Below, piece after piece: positions 27,645 to 35,845 of a stretch of DNA of 64,000 nucleotides (within the stretch, counting starts at the first letter, position 1; each line of letters begins with the position of its first letter). The stretch comes from Niastella populi. GTDB taxonomy: Bacteria > Bacteroidota > Bacteroidia > Chitinophagales > Chitinophagaceae. The stretch spans positions 372,001 through 436,000 of the forward strand of contig NZ_LWBP01000001.1 in the NCBI RefSeq assembly GCF_002078015.1, written 5' to 3'. A model generated the notes under the pieces. It was not told where the DNA came from, did not search any database, and was given only the letters and a program-made list of their open reading frames with translations. The translations under genes were made by a program, and so were the position numbers.

Positions 27645-27680
27645 ATAAAAATCCCTCCGGCACACCGGAGGGATTTTTAT
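27645..27680. terminator. Strong terminator downstream of ferritin
   Basis: A perfect 16-bp stem, 27645-27660 with 27665-27680, has the loop CACA. On the minus strand it ends in a T-rich run. The rest of the 27368-27698 gap is AT-rich and holds no convincing gene. Confidence 0.85.
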
Positions 27681-27698
27681 GTATGTAAGTCTCTTGTT

Positions 27699-28220
27699 TT
27701 AATGTCCATGTCCACCTTTACCGCCCTGCTGGCCGGTCATTGTAGCCAGGTCGCGATCGAACAGGTACATGCCGCCTTTATCTTCACCAATGAGGTTCAG
27801 CTTGTCGATGATCTCACGGGCAAGGCTTTCCTCCTCGATCTGCTCGGTAACATACCATTGCAGGAAGTTGTGCGTGGTGTAATCCTTTTCCTGGATACAC
27901 AGTTCAACCAGCGCGTTGATCTCGTTTGATACTTTTACCTCATGTGAGTGAACGATATCGAATATCTCGCGAATATCTTTGAAGTCTTTTTGAGGAGCGG
28001 CAAAAGGAGGAACTATAGCACGGCCGCCGCGGTCGTTGATATAACGGAACAATTTCAACATATGCATTCTTTCTTCATCGGAATGATGATACAGGAACTG
28101 CGCCACGCCTTTATATCCTTTTACTTCTGCCCAGGAGCCCATGGAAAGGTAATACATCGAAGAATACCCTTCCAGGTCTATTTGCCGGTTTAATGCCTCT
28201 TCAATTTTGCTCGAGATCAT
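27699..28220 (-). CDS. ftnA: Ferritin (FtnA-type non-haem iron storage)
   Basis: A 173-residue four-helix-bundle iron storage protein. The ferroxidase ligands are visible as Glu in DLEGYSSMYYL, EERMH (Glu and His), EVKVSNEINALVELC and TEQIEEESLA. The order matches bacterial ferritin, without a haem-binding Met as in bacterioferritin. The C-terminal tail is Gly/His rich (GQQGGKGGHGH), beyond the usual end. It is a single gene with its own terminator; regulation is not visible. Confidence 0.93.
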   Translation of the reverse strand: MISSKIEEALNRQIDLEGYSSMYYLSMGSWAEVKGYKGVAQFLYHHSDEERMHMLKLFRYINDRGGRAIVPPFAAPQKDFKDIREIFDIVHSHEVKVSNEINALVELCIQEKDYTTHNFLQWYVTEQIEEESLAREIIDKLNLIGEDKGGMYLFDRDLATMTGQQGGKGGHGH

Positions 28221-28431
28221 ACGTGAAAAATTTTATCCAAATTACTGAAATAATATAGTCAAAACATTACTGAAATCATCTTTATTTTTGAAATATGCGT
28301 ACGGCGGGGCATAAAGGCAACGATACATAAGAAGCGTGGTAACAGGTTACCAGACCGTGCAATTGCTTTCAGCTATAAACTGTATTTGCTTGCGGCGTTA
28401 AAGAACAACAAACCACAAACTGTTCAGGATA
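28221..28431. other. 211-bp gap upstream of ferritin
   Basis: It contains word-like GGCATAAAGGCAACG (about 28310) and AACAACAAACCACAAAC (about 28404), as elsewhere in the window. No clear promoter consensus for ferritin was found. Confidence 0.35.
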
Positions 28432-29448
28432 TCACATAACAAGCTTCGCAATGCGTCCGTTACTTCCAGCTAAAAATACCGTTTTCCCGTGTTTGGCTTT
28501 CCGGCATACATGAAAACCATTTGTGCTGATGAGGCGCCAGGTCATTCCGCTATCGGTCGACAGGTCGACACCCGAAGTGCCGCAGCACAACAGTTTTTTA
28601 TTGCTGATATAGGTAATGCAACTGCGGTAGCCATGGGGCGGGGTAGTGGGGTGAATCCAGGTATGGCCGCCGTCGTTAGTGAGCACACAGTTAAGGGTAG
28701 TGTCTTTATCATTGGTGAAATCGCCGCCGGTAATGATAAAAGTATTGGCTACCCGCGGGCCATCACTGCGAACGGCAATGGAATTGGCGCCCGTACTTTC
28801 TTTACCCTGTATAATGGGGATAAGCCGGCCGCCGGCATCGTCATGTAAGCGGCTGGCTTTGCCGCCACTTACGAAAAGAAAATCCTTGTTGCGGAAATAA
28901 TGGATGTTGGTGCCGCTGCTGGCAAAACAGGCTTCGCCGGCAAGGGCATTCGATTGCATCACTGCAGGTATTTTACGCCAGGTATTGCCGCCATTGGTGG
29001 TTTTTGCTATAAAGAACTTGTTATCTATAGGGTCGCCCACCACAACGCCGTGTTTGTTATCATAGAAATCCATTGCGTCGAGGAACATGCCTTTTGTTGA
29101 GTCGCTGAACACTACCTTCCAGCTGGCGCCGCCATCGGTGGTCTTTAAGATCCTTGCAGGTTCGGCAATGCCCATGATGATGGCTGTATTGGCATTAAAA
29201 GCCTCTATGTCGCGGAAGTCGGTTTTTTCGAATCCTTTTACGATGATCCATTGCCAGGTTTTACCACCGTCTAATGATCTTCCAACGGTGCCATGACTGC
29301 CGCTTACCCAAACAACGTTGTCGTTCACCGGCGAAAGTCCCCGTATCGAAACGGATTGTCCGCTCGTAAGCATTTCAATGGTTTGGGCAGAAGCGGGAAC
29401 TTTGGAACCGATCAGGAAGATAAGTATTAAAGTTAAGCGGGTGATCAT
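28432..29448 (-). CDS. Secreted BNR/YCF48-like beta-propeller protein
   Basis: 338 residues with a signal peptide (MITRLTLILIFLIGSKVPASAQ). Repeats of the kind SLDGGKTWQWI, TTDGGASWKVVF, TTNGGNTWRKI, TNDGGHTWIHP and STDSGMTWRLI are Asp-box/BNR motifs, about five to six blades. This is the YCF48/photosystem-assembly-like propeller seen in many secreted Bacteroidota proteins of unknown role, probably protein or glycan binding. No T9SS C-terminal domain is evident. The gene stands alone. Confidence 0.82.
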   Translation of the reverse strand: MITRLTLILIFLIGSKVPASAQTIEMLTSGQSVSIRGLSPVNDNVVWVSGSHGTVGRSLDGGKTWQWIIVKGFEKTDFRDIEAFNANTAIIMGIAEPARILKTTDGGASWKVVFSDSTKGMFLDAMDFYDNKHGVVVGDPIDNKFFIAKTTNGGNTWRKIPAVMQSNALAGEACFASSGTNIHYFRNKDFLFVSGGKASRLHDDAGGRLIPIIQGKESTGANSIAVRSDGPRVANTFIITGGDFTNDKDTTLNCVLTNDGGHTWIHPTTPPHGYRSCITYISNKKLLCCGTSGVDLSTDSGMTWRLISTNGFHVCRKAKHGKTVFLAGSNGRIAKLVM

Positions 29449-29560
29449 CGGTGATGTAGTTTTGGATTAGCACCGACAATATAGGTCAAAAACAACTACC
29501 AAATCTCAAACAGGATCGACCATTTGAACGGCCTGCCTAAATTACCGGCCACCCTGGTTG

Positions 29561-30256
29561 TTATTGACCGGTGATCTGCTTTTTTAATTCTTCCAGTTCA
29601 ACTACACCGGTTTTGCGCCATACTTCCTTCCCGTTTTTATATAATATGAAAGTGGGCAGCTCACTGGCCTTTATTTCATTCATCAGTTCTGTATCAACAC
29701 TCGCATCTATCTTCACCAATTTGTATTTACCGGCGAGGTCTTTTTCCAGTACCTGCAGCACGTCATTCATTTTACGGCAGGGGGCGCACCATTCGGCGCC
29801 ACAGTCGACCAGTACAATACCGGCGCCTGAGATCGCTGCATTAAATGCTTCGGTTGTCATTGGTTGGGTAACGGGCATGCCTTCAACAGGTTTGCCTTCT
29901 CCTTTCCATTTTATAAAACCACCGGTAAGTTCATATACCTGTGTATAGCCATTGGTTCGAAGCCACCGGGCGGCAGAACGGCTGCGACCGCCGGAAGCGC
30001 AATAAACGTATACCGGTTTTGATTTATCGAGGTGCGCCACGCGGCTTTTGAACTGGTCCTGGTTATTCCAGTCGGCCTGCAGCGAACGTGCAATATGGCC
30101 CGACTTATATTCACCGGCGGTTCGCACGTCGAGTAACTGGCTGGTTTTACCGGCCATGCCCTTTTCGAAGTCGGCCGGGGGCAATTGCTGCGAAATCGCG
30201 TTGAACGAAACAAAGGCAGACAGCACAAGGCACAAAATGATGGTTTGTTTCTTCAT
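29561..30256 (-). CDS. Exported rhodanese-thioredoxin fusion protein
   Basis: 231 residues. A signal peptide (MKKQTIILCLVLSAFVSFNAISQ) precedes a rhodanese domain (about 25-115) with Cys86 in YCASGGRSRSA. A thioredoxin domain (about 130-231) follows, with Cys157 and Cys160 in WCAPC, and ELPTFILYKNGKEV. The protein likely acts in the periplasm in thiol or sulfur handling; the combination suggests persulfide transfer or protein disulfide repair, but the substrate is unknown. It is a single gene. Confidence 0.9.
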   Translation of the reverse strand: MKKQTIILCLVLSAFVSFNAISQQLPPADFEKGMAGKTSQLLDVRTAGEYKSGHIARSLQADWNNQDQFKSRVAHLDKSKPVYVYCASGGRSRSAARWLRTNGYTQVYELTGGFIKWKGEGKPVEGMPVTQPMTTEAFNAAISGAGIVLVDCGAEWCAPCRKMNDVLQVLEKDLAGKYKLVKIDASVDTELMNEIKASELPTFILYKNGKEVWRKTGVVELEELKKQITGQ

Positions 30257-30308
30257 ATTAATAAACTAACAGTTCAATAAAGCCAAAAGTTAAACCGTAA
30301 GTATGAAA

Positions 30309-30337
30309 TAAAAAAAAGTCCCGCTAAAAGCGGGACT
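30309..30337 (-). terminator. Minus-strand intrinsic terminator with no annotated gene upstream
   Basis: On the minus strand GTCCCGCT-TTT-AGCGGGAC is followed directly by a run of eight T (stem at 30318-30325 and 30329-30336). The transcript it ends must come from 30340 or beyond, where no standard gene is visible. Confidence 0.75.
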
Positions 30338-30411
30338 AAATATTTTCAGTCGAACCTTACCAAATTTGAGACCTCTTCAAAAGTATTGGATTTCATTTCA
30401 AAGGTAAATCA

Positions 30412-30604
30412 CTTTAACGGACGGGTTTTCAGGATATCGACTGGGTTTTTCAGGGATTCAATTGGATCGGTTTTTTTTAAGGAATTGGACTTGAACTTTG
30501 GACGGTTTTTCAGGATACGATCTACATACGTAATTTCTACGTTTTTAGAGAACAAGGTTTTGTCATTTGGATGTTGGATGGTCTTTCAGGATACGTTGGA
30601 TTTT
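30412..30604. repeat. Three-copy imperfect direct repeat in the 30.3-31.1 kb gap
   Basis: GGACGGGTTTTCAGGATAT (about 30419), GGACGGTTTTTCAGGATAC (about 30500) and GGATGGTCTTTCAGGATAC (about 30576) are spaced about 80 bp apart. On the minus strand they read RILKNRP-, DILKTRP- and RILKDHP-like peptides in more than one frame, without ATG starts. Whether this is coding, a structured RNA or a word repeat is open. Confidence 0.5.
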
Positions 30605-30733
30605 AAAACCTCTTTAAAAACTTACTACTAGCTGATCGTTTAAATCAGTATATCAAAAATATATGTTAAACTCTTTAATTCATAGAGCAAATATGCTCAT
30701 TTTATAATCTTCAGTTATTACGTTGTATATAGT

Positions 30734-30928
30734 TTAAGTAACATAGGTGGCGGGTAAATAACCAGTTAGTGGTATAGTAAAATTACGAAAACGGGCTATG
30801 GGAAGCCCTATTGTCAGGCCGTAATAAGATCTTTTGAAGGGAGTGATTGACCTTAACCCGTAAAGAACTTTTACTGGTAATTCAACTGTTGAAAAATGGT
30901 CGATAAAACGCGTGGAAAAATGAAGCAT
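30734..30928 (-). pseudogene. Possible remnant of an outer-membrane beta-barrel gene
   Basis: The open frame of 64 residues (MLHFSTRFIDHFSTVEL onward, then LPVKVLYGLRSIT) has the alternating pattern of an outer-membrane strand protein. In-frame residues just before the ATG (NFTGLN) extend it to a TAA stop. Too short to be a complete barrel, it may be debris or chance. The rest of 30257-31057 shows only the repeats and the terminator. Confidence 0.25.
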
Positions 30929-31057
30929 GTTCAGGCCGGTGAAATTTTACGTAAACAGATGTGCCGGGAACTAAGTAGAAATATCGGTTGAGTTGTACAG
31001 ATATAACCTGATTGTTTACACGATATTTACGGCTAAATCGATAATAGAAGTACAATT

Positions 31058-31216
31058 ATGCCAGATTGGTTGACTATTCTCTATTTCCCTTATGCAAACG
31101 TTTGTGTAGAATTGATTTTTTTGATCGTATTTTATGCAGAAAGCGGTAAAGGTACAATTACTGAAAAACACGCCAGACGCAATATTTATTCAATTTTTGA
31201 CGATTTTAGAGCGTAA
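31058..31216 (+). CDS. Possible 52-residue small membrane protein
   Basis: ATG at 31058 to TAA at 31214-31216 gives MPDWLTILYFPYANVCVELI followed by FLIVFYAESGKG and a charged tail ending FDDFRA. One hydrophobic helix (about 5-27) is plausible. It ends 14 bp before the TTG start of the next membrane protein, so the two could be coupled. No homology is claimed; the length makes chance possible. Confidence 0.4.
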   Translation: MPDWLTILYFPYANVCVELIFLIVFYAESGKGTITEKHARRNIYSIFDDFRA

Positions 31217-31230
31217 CTCTATCAACGATT

Positions 31231-31929
31231 TTGAAAAGCAGTATTTACCAGATTGTGGCTATTTTGGCGTTGGGCCTGCATTTAGTTCCCTTGCTCATCG
31301 TACTTGGAAAAAAGCTTTGGTCAGCAGTGCCATTCAGGTTATTGGCATTATACTGGGTGTTGTGCGCATTGATGAATGTTTTGCCATGGATGGCTTTGCC
31401 GGTTCGCACCCTTGAGTTATGCACGGTGATCTATAAACTGCTCGACGTCCCTATAGTACTTTCCGTTCTATATTTTTCTACTTCTTCTGCCGCCGTAAAG
31501 AAATTCACGAAACTGGCGGCGCCCGCTTTACTGGCTGCCTCGCTGGTGAACTGTATAATAAGGGGGTTTACCACCAATGTGCTTGAATATGTACTGGGCG
31601 CAGGATTGCTGCTCATTACGGGCGCTATCATCTGGGAGATCATTCTGAAATTACAGCAGATCAGGCTGACCTCGCAGGCAAAAGGCTTGTTGTTGACACA
31701 TGCGGCCCTGCTGTTTGTATTTGGCGCCAGTGCGGTCATTTACATCTTTGTTTATTTTCTGCCCGGAACTTCTTCTGCAACCGATAACCTGCTAATGTAT
31801 TATTTATCTGCGCTTATTGCACTTCCTGTTACTATCGGCGGGTACCTGATCAGGGGCGTTAAACCGCCGCCGCCACCGGCCAGTGAAACAGTGGATACGC
31901 CGTTTGGAAAGGGGTATCAGATGATATAA
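31231..31929 (+). CDS. Polytopic membrane protein of unknown function
   Basis: 232 residues starting at TTG (MKSSIYQIVAILALGL); no ATG is in frame upstream before a TAG at 31207. About seven hydrophobic helices: near 5-25, 33-52, 55-80, 92-110, 118-136, 155-175 and 185-205. The C-terminal tail is Pro-rich (KPPPPPASE) and soluble. I do not recognise the family; the seven-helix layout resembles small membrane proteins common in Chitinophagaceae. It may form a unit with the small frame just upstream. The start codon choice is a moderate-confidence guess. Confidence 0.7.
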   Translation: MKSSIYQIVAILALGLHLVPLLIVLGKKLWSAVPFRLLALYWVLCALMNVLPWMALPVRTLELCTVIYKLLDVPIVLSVLYFSTSSAAVKKFTKLAAPALLAASLVNCIIRGFTTNVLEYVLGAGLLLITGAIIWEIILKLQQIRLTSQAKGLLLTHAALLFVFGASAVIYIFVYFLPGTSSATDNLLMYYLSALIALPVTIGGYLIRGVKPPPPPASETVDTPFGKGYQMI

Positions 31930-31993
31930 AAACCAATGTGCTGATTTGCTAATGTGATAATTGGATATTGAAATGCATGAACGCGTAGTTCCT

Positions 31994-32045
31994 GCCTTGA
32001 TGCGTTGTTGCCTCGATGGCTCGTTGCCTCGATGCCTTGTTGCCT
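31994..32045. repeat. Word repeat (TGCCTCGATGCCTTGTTGCC)
   Basis: Near-tandem copies of GTTGCCTCGATG words end right before the stop of the minus-strand transglutaminase-like gene. They are the complement of the AAGGCAACGAGGC words at 50380 and 60174. Confidence 0.55.
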
Positions 32046-32049
32046 TATT

Positions 32050-32955
32050 TTACAAATTAATGATCGCGTATGCAGTTTCACTCACATAGGGGCCGCCGGG
32101 ATAACGAGCGGTATAATCGAGATTGATCCAGTACTGGCCATTTTGCTCGTGGTAGTACATATTGTCGATGGCCTCATTACCAAACAGGTGAATAACGGCC
32201 TGTTGCATCATCTCGAACTGTTTTTCATCGCCACACAGCAATTCAGGATAAAGATGCCCGTCTGTAAGGATCATACGGCAGTGTGCGCCTATGGCCTTCA
32301 TACAGGTAACCATCAGGATAGTATGATCGTCACAATCGCCGCCCATCCCGTTCTGGACGGTTTCTTTGGCGGTGGCGAAGTATTCATCCCTTTCCGAATC
32401 TGAAACATATTTGAAGTTGCTGTTGATATGCCTGAACAGCGATAACAACCTTACCTGCGAACCATATTTGGGATAGTATTCGTCAAAAGACTCAAGCGAG
32501 TATTTTACCGACCAGTTGCGTACCACCGAATCGGTTGGCTGCACCTTCGCCTGCAACGCTTTTACCGTTTTGGTAAGCGGGCCGTCGAAAAACGTGGGGC
32601 GCAGCACCAGGTCAGTTTCCTTTTGTTCTTTTTTACCCCAGTTGTTCTGCACCATTGTTTTATAGTCCCTGATCATATTGCCAAAGCCATAACCATTGGT
32701 TAGCTGGTTGTAAATGAGAACGAGTATCAGTAACCCCACTGCAGGTAACAGCAAAAAGCGGAACAGCCTGAGGGTAAGAAAAGTAAGTGTAGCAGCGAGA
32801 ATGATTGAAACCGTGAGGTCGAGGTTCCAGTTGCCAAGTATCAATGGCGGAATGTATCGGTTGATTAATGGAGCCAAGGGAATTACTGCCAGTATGCTTA
32901 ACAAAACCAGCAGCACTTTTCGGGTATGGCCATATTTATCCTGGGCTTGGTTCAT
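32050..32955 (-). CDS. Membrane-anchored transglutaminase-like cysteine protein
   Basis: 301 residues. Three N-terminal hydrophobic helices (about 13-31, 47-62 and 66-83) are followed by a transglutaminase-like domain with a Cys-His-Asp arrangement: Cys208 in GGDCDDHT, His234 in DGHLYPE, Asp280 in WINLDYT. The fold covers peptidases, cross-linkers and scaffolds; the exact reaction is unknown. No partner gene is adjacent. The start at MNQAQDKYGH gives a short cytoplasmic lead before helix 1. Confidence 0.8.
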   Translation of the reverse strand: MNQAQDKYGHTRKVLLVLLSILAVIPLAPLINRYIPPLILGNWNLDLTVSIILAATLTFLTLRLFRFLLLPAVGLLILVLIYNQLTNGYGFGNMIRDYKTMVQNNWGKKEQKETDLVLRPTFFDGPLTKTVKALQAKVQPTDSVVRNWSVKYSLESFDEYYPKYGSQVRLLSLFRHINSNFKYVSDSERDEYFATAKETVQNGMGGDCDDHTILMVTCMKAIGAHCRMILTDGHLYPELLCGDEKQFEMMQQAVIHLFGNEAIDNMYYHEQNGQYWINLDYTARYPGGPYVSETAYAIINL

Positions 32956-33322
32956 AACGCACGTAATTTGAAACGAAAGATCAACCCTTTTTTTTGTATG
33001 GCAAGTGTTAAAGCTTTCAGTATTTGTCCGGTAAAGATTTTACCTGATAACGCGATAAAACAATGCATGGAGTGAAATCAGGCGCTTACCGGCCGTTAAC
33101 CGAATTGAATTCTCTGCAAGCACCTGAATCAATAAGGTAAGCGGCTAAAGCAAACTTACGAAATTAAGGTTAGAATGTAAAGGGGGGAACGCAACTGATT
33201 ATAGTTAAAAAGAACCGGAAAAAAGTTAAAAGAAAAAGGTTTAAAGAGTGAACTTTTTAAATATGATCAATATTCAAAAAAGCGCACTGCTTTAAACCTT
33301 TTAACCTATAATTTGTCACCAA
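32956..33322. other. 367-bp gap without a supported gene
   Basis: AT-rich, no clear repeats or terminator. The right part (33220-33300) is A-rich. It separates the transglutaminase-like gene from the downstream end of the 94-residue acidic protein gene. Confidence 0.4.
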
Positions 33323-33607
33323 CTACTCATCGTCTTCTTCCTCATAATACGCATCCTGGCTGTCGTTGTAAACAGCATCCCATTCCTTCACCTTTTCATC
33401 ACTCAACAGTTCCAGAATGTCGAAGATCGGATCGTTTTTCTTTTTCCACGCCAGTACCGGCATGTCCTCATACTGAGTAACATACATGCACTGGTCGGTT
33501 TCTACCATAATTTTAACGAGCGTTACAGGTTCGTCTTCTTTTTCCTGTATCAAATAGTAACAGCCGGGCTCTAACAATGAATAAGAATACATACTAATAT
33601 CCTCCAC
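33323..33607 (-). CDS. Small acidic protein of unknown function
   Basis: 94 residues (MEDISMYSYSLLEPGCYYLI) with two short strands (EPVTLVKIMVETDQCMYVTQ), then an acidic C-terminus (AYYEEEDDE). Soluble, no signal peptide. I do not know the family. The compact, evenly coding frame and the flanking gaps make a real gene likely. Its position near the Ku and LigD genes may be coincidence. Confidence 0.6.
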   Translation of the reverse strand: MEDISMYSYSLLEPGCYYLIQEKEDEPVTLVKIMVETDQCMYVTQYEDMPVLAWKKKNDPIFDILELLSDEKVKEWDAVYNDSQDAYYEEEDDE

Positions 33608-34272
33608 CTTTTTTAATGTTTCAAAAAAGAAGAATCAACAGGTTTGCAAGCCGAACTAAATGGGTAGTGTACGTGCTTCGTTCAACAGAATTTAATGAGT
33701 TGGTTCCATGTAGTATAATGGGGTAAAGTAAGTAGTGTCACGGAACGCGTACAATTCAAAATTAGCATAAAAAAACACACCGGCCATACTCCCGGCGCCT
33801 GCCAGCCCGAATTTATAATTTGTTTAAAGTTGGCTATTGATAACCAGATTGTTGTGTTTTTTAGCCTTTTTAGCCGGCCGTGAATTATTGATGAAATTTA
33901 AATTTTCGGGGCGGCTGTTCAAAACCGGTTTCTGGCACCGGGAAATGCCCCGCAAAGGTGGCAGAAATTAAGGATCTCTGCCATAATGTAAGAGTGGGAA
34001 GAACGCCTGAACCGAACGGGTTTTTGACCAACTCATTAATATATAATATTCAGTTTGTTCTACAGCTGAACCTGGCTGCCCCCGTCGTTCGGCCGGCTGC
34101 AAAGCCCTGTGTTACATTGATGGCCTGCGCAAAAAATACCCAATTTCAGCGTTTGCCCGGTAAAAATGGCCCTATCCGGTACGGGTTCCAATAGATCAAA
34201 CCAAAAAAACTACTCATGTAAGGGGGATAATAACTGGCATAATAGTTTAAGCACTAACCCAAAAATACTGTT
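33608..34272. other. 665-bp gap upstream of ku
   Basis: I see no supported gene. A weak GTG-started + frame at 33958-34194 has unlikely content and is not accepted. No TAnnTTTG element or terminator could be firmly assigned. Confidence 0.4.
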
Positions 34273-35070
34273 ATGCGAGCCATTTGGACCGGAGCGATCG
34301 GTTTCGGGTTAGTAAATATTCCCGTTAAAATATACAGCGCCGTGCAAGGCAGTGAGCTTGACCTCGATATGCTCGATAAAAAAGACCATTCCAATATCAG
34401 GTTCCAGCGTGTTAATGAAAAAACAGGCAAGGAAGTGGCCTGGGAGAACATTGTGCGCGGGTACAATCTCGATGGCCATTATGTGGTATTGACCGATGAA
34501 GATTTTCAGAAAGTGCGCCCCGAAAAGAATAAACTCATCACAATTAACGAGTTTGTAGATGAGGTGGAAATAGACACCATGTATTATGAAAACCCGTATT
34601 ACCTGGCGCCCGACAAAAGCGGGGTTAAAGCGTATAACCTGTTACGTGATGCGCTGGAAGAAACGGGTAAAGTAGGGCTGGGAACCTATGTGTTGCGCAA
34701 CAAGGAAAGCATCGGCGTAATAAAACCATATGAAAATGTATTGGTGTTGAACAAGATACGGTTTGGGGAAGAGATAAGAGATACGGCTGACCTCGATATA
34801 AAGACTACAAAAAGTAATGCGGCCGAACTGAAAATGGCTATAGCCCTGATCAACCAGTTATCGGGTGAATTCGATATAACACATTTTAAGGATACTTATT
34901 CATCTGACCTGTTAAAATTGATCAAGGACAAAGCAAAAGGCAAAAAAATACAAACACCTGCGTTGCGTATTGTGCATTCACGGTCGAAGGACCTTATGGA
35001 GCAATTGAAAGCAAGCCTTGGCGAAAAGGGAGAAAAAAAGAAAAGCGGTGGCCGCCGCAAGGCCTCATAA
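34273..35070 (+). CDS. ku: Ku homodimer protein of bacterial NHEJ
   Basis: A 265-residue DNA-end-binding protein that forms a ring on broken ends and recruits LigD. MRAIWTGAIGFGLVNIPVKI is the diagnostic start, and HSNIRFQRVNEKTGKEV, VLTDEDFQKVRPEK and YENPYYLAPDKSG follow. The C-terminus is basic (GEKGEKKKSGGRRKAS), which often contacts DNA or LigD. ligD lies 0.8 kb away on the other strand, convergent with it. Both genes are full length, so the pathway appears intact. Confidence 0.97.
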   Translation: MRAIWTGAIGFGLVNIPVKIYSAVQGSELDLDMLDKKDHSNIRFQRVNEKTGKEVAWENIVRGYNLDGHYVVLTDEDFQKVRPEKNKLITINEFVDEVEIDTMYYENPYYLAPDKSGVKAYNLLRDALEETGKVGLGTYVLRNKESIGVIKPYENVLVLNKIRFGEEIRDTADLDIKTTKSNAAELKMAIALINQLSGEFDITHFKDTYSSDLLKLIKDKAKGKKIQTPALRIVHSRSKDLMEQLKASLGEKGEKKKSGGRRKAS

Positions 35071-35071
35071 C

Positions 35072-35202
35072 GATTTCTGATTTCCGGATTTTGAGATTTT
35101 GAGATTTGTAAAACAACGATTTGGGATTGCTGACCTGGGCATCTCGGGATTTTGAAATTTATAAGACAGTTGAATAAGAAGAAATCTCCAAATCAGAAAT
35201 CT
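35072..35202. repeat. Complementary word-repeat pair (GATTTTGAGATTT family) after ku
   Basis: The left arm 35072-35108 (GGATTTTGAGATTTTGAG) and right arm 35179-35202 (GAAATCTCCAAATCAGAAATC) are complementary. They fill most of the 272-bp gap to the next gene. Confidence 0.6.
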
Positions 35203-35342
35203 TTTCAGTATATTAGTATTGATCCTATGCGTGTTTTTGTTACTGATTAACTAAACAACGATCGTTGCCCGCCGGATATCATATAAATGACGTCTGATGA
35301 AATACGGAATTACTATTAATTAACACTTCAAACTTCACGCTT

Positions 35343-35837
35343 GTGGAACATCAACAAATTGCGGAAATTTTAAATGACCTTTCTACAATTAACCGCGAAC
35401 GGGCTAAGGCTTACGAAGAAGCATCTTTTCTGAATTTCATTTTCAACCTCGAGTTAAGGGGATCTTTTGCCTTGCTGGCCAATCAAAGCCGGCAAAACAG
35501 TTTTGCGCTTCGCCATTACCTCGAACAATGGCAGGATAATCATCCCGGTTTTAAAAGAACATTACCGCAACTCACCTTTGGCGATCTGTACAATCAGTGG
35601 AAAGAAATGGGGGTTTCATTTTCAGGGCCGAATGTTTACGATATGCTGAAAAGCTGTGAACAGGGGGAAGAAGCCATACAGGTGATCTATACCAAAGTGA
35701 TCAATATGCTGCCTGCCGGCGATCTGCAGTATTTATTGGAGAATCAGTTGCGCGGATTGCAAACATCGCACAGCATTGTAAAAGGCATTATGAACCAGCC
35801 ACATAAAATGCCGCAGAAAATGAAGCGGTCGATCTAA
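35343..35837 (+). CDS. DUF2383/PA2169-like four-helix protein
   Basis: 164 residues with a GTG start (MEHQQIAEILNDLSTINRERAK), mostly helical: an N-terminal segment to about 45, then LLANQSRQNSFALRHYLEQW, IYTKVINMLPAGDLQYLLEN and a basic C-terminus (PHKMPQKMKRSI). The outline fits the ferritin-like PA2169/DUF2383 type, but conserved Glu/His ligands are not obvious. It sits between ku and ligD, 8 bp from the ligD stop on the opposite strand, so a stress or repair link is possible but unproven. Confidence 0.6.
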   Translation: MEHQQIAEILNDLSTINRERAKAYEEASFLNFIFNLELRGSFALLANQSRQNSFALRHYLEQWQDNHPGFKRTLPQLTFGDLYNQWKEMGVSFSGPNVYDMLKSCEQGEEAIQVIYTKVINMLPAGDLQYLLENQLRGLQTSHSIVKGIMNQPHKMPQKMKRSI

Positions 35838-35845
35838 GCGGCCTG

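Noticed and set aside
27424-27663. 79-codon minus-strand frame downstream of ferritin
   Set aside because: It contains the terminator and hairpin sequences; unlikely to be translated.
31094-31106. AAACGTTTG site as a further member of the ssb operator array
   Set aside because: It is a single copy inside a possible small coding frame with no 20-bp repeat.
33958-34194. 78-codon + frame upstream of ku
   Set aside because: No recognisable domain, weak start and mixed composition; likely chance in a long gap.
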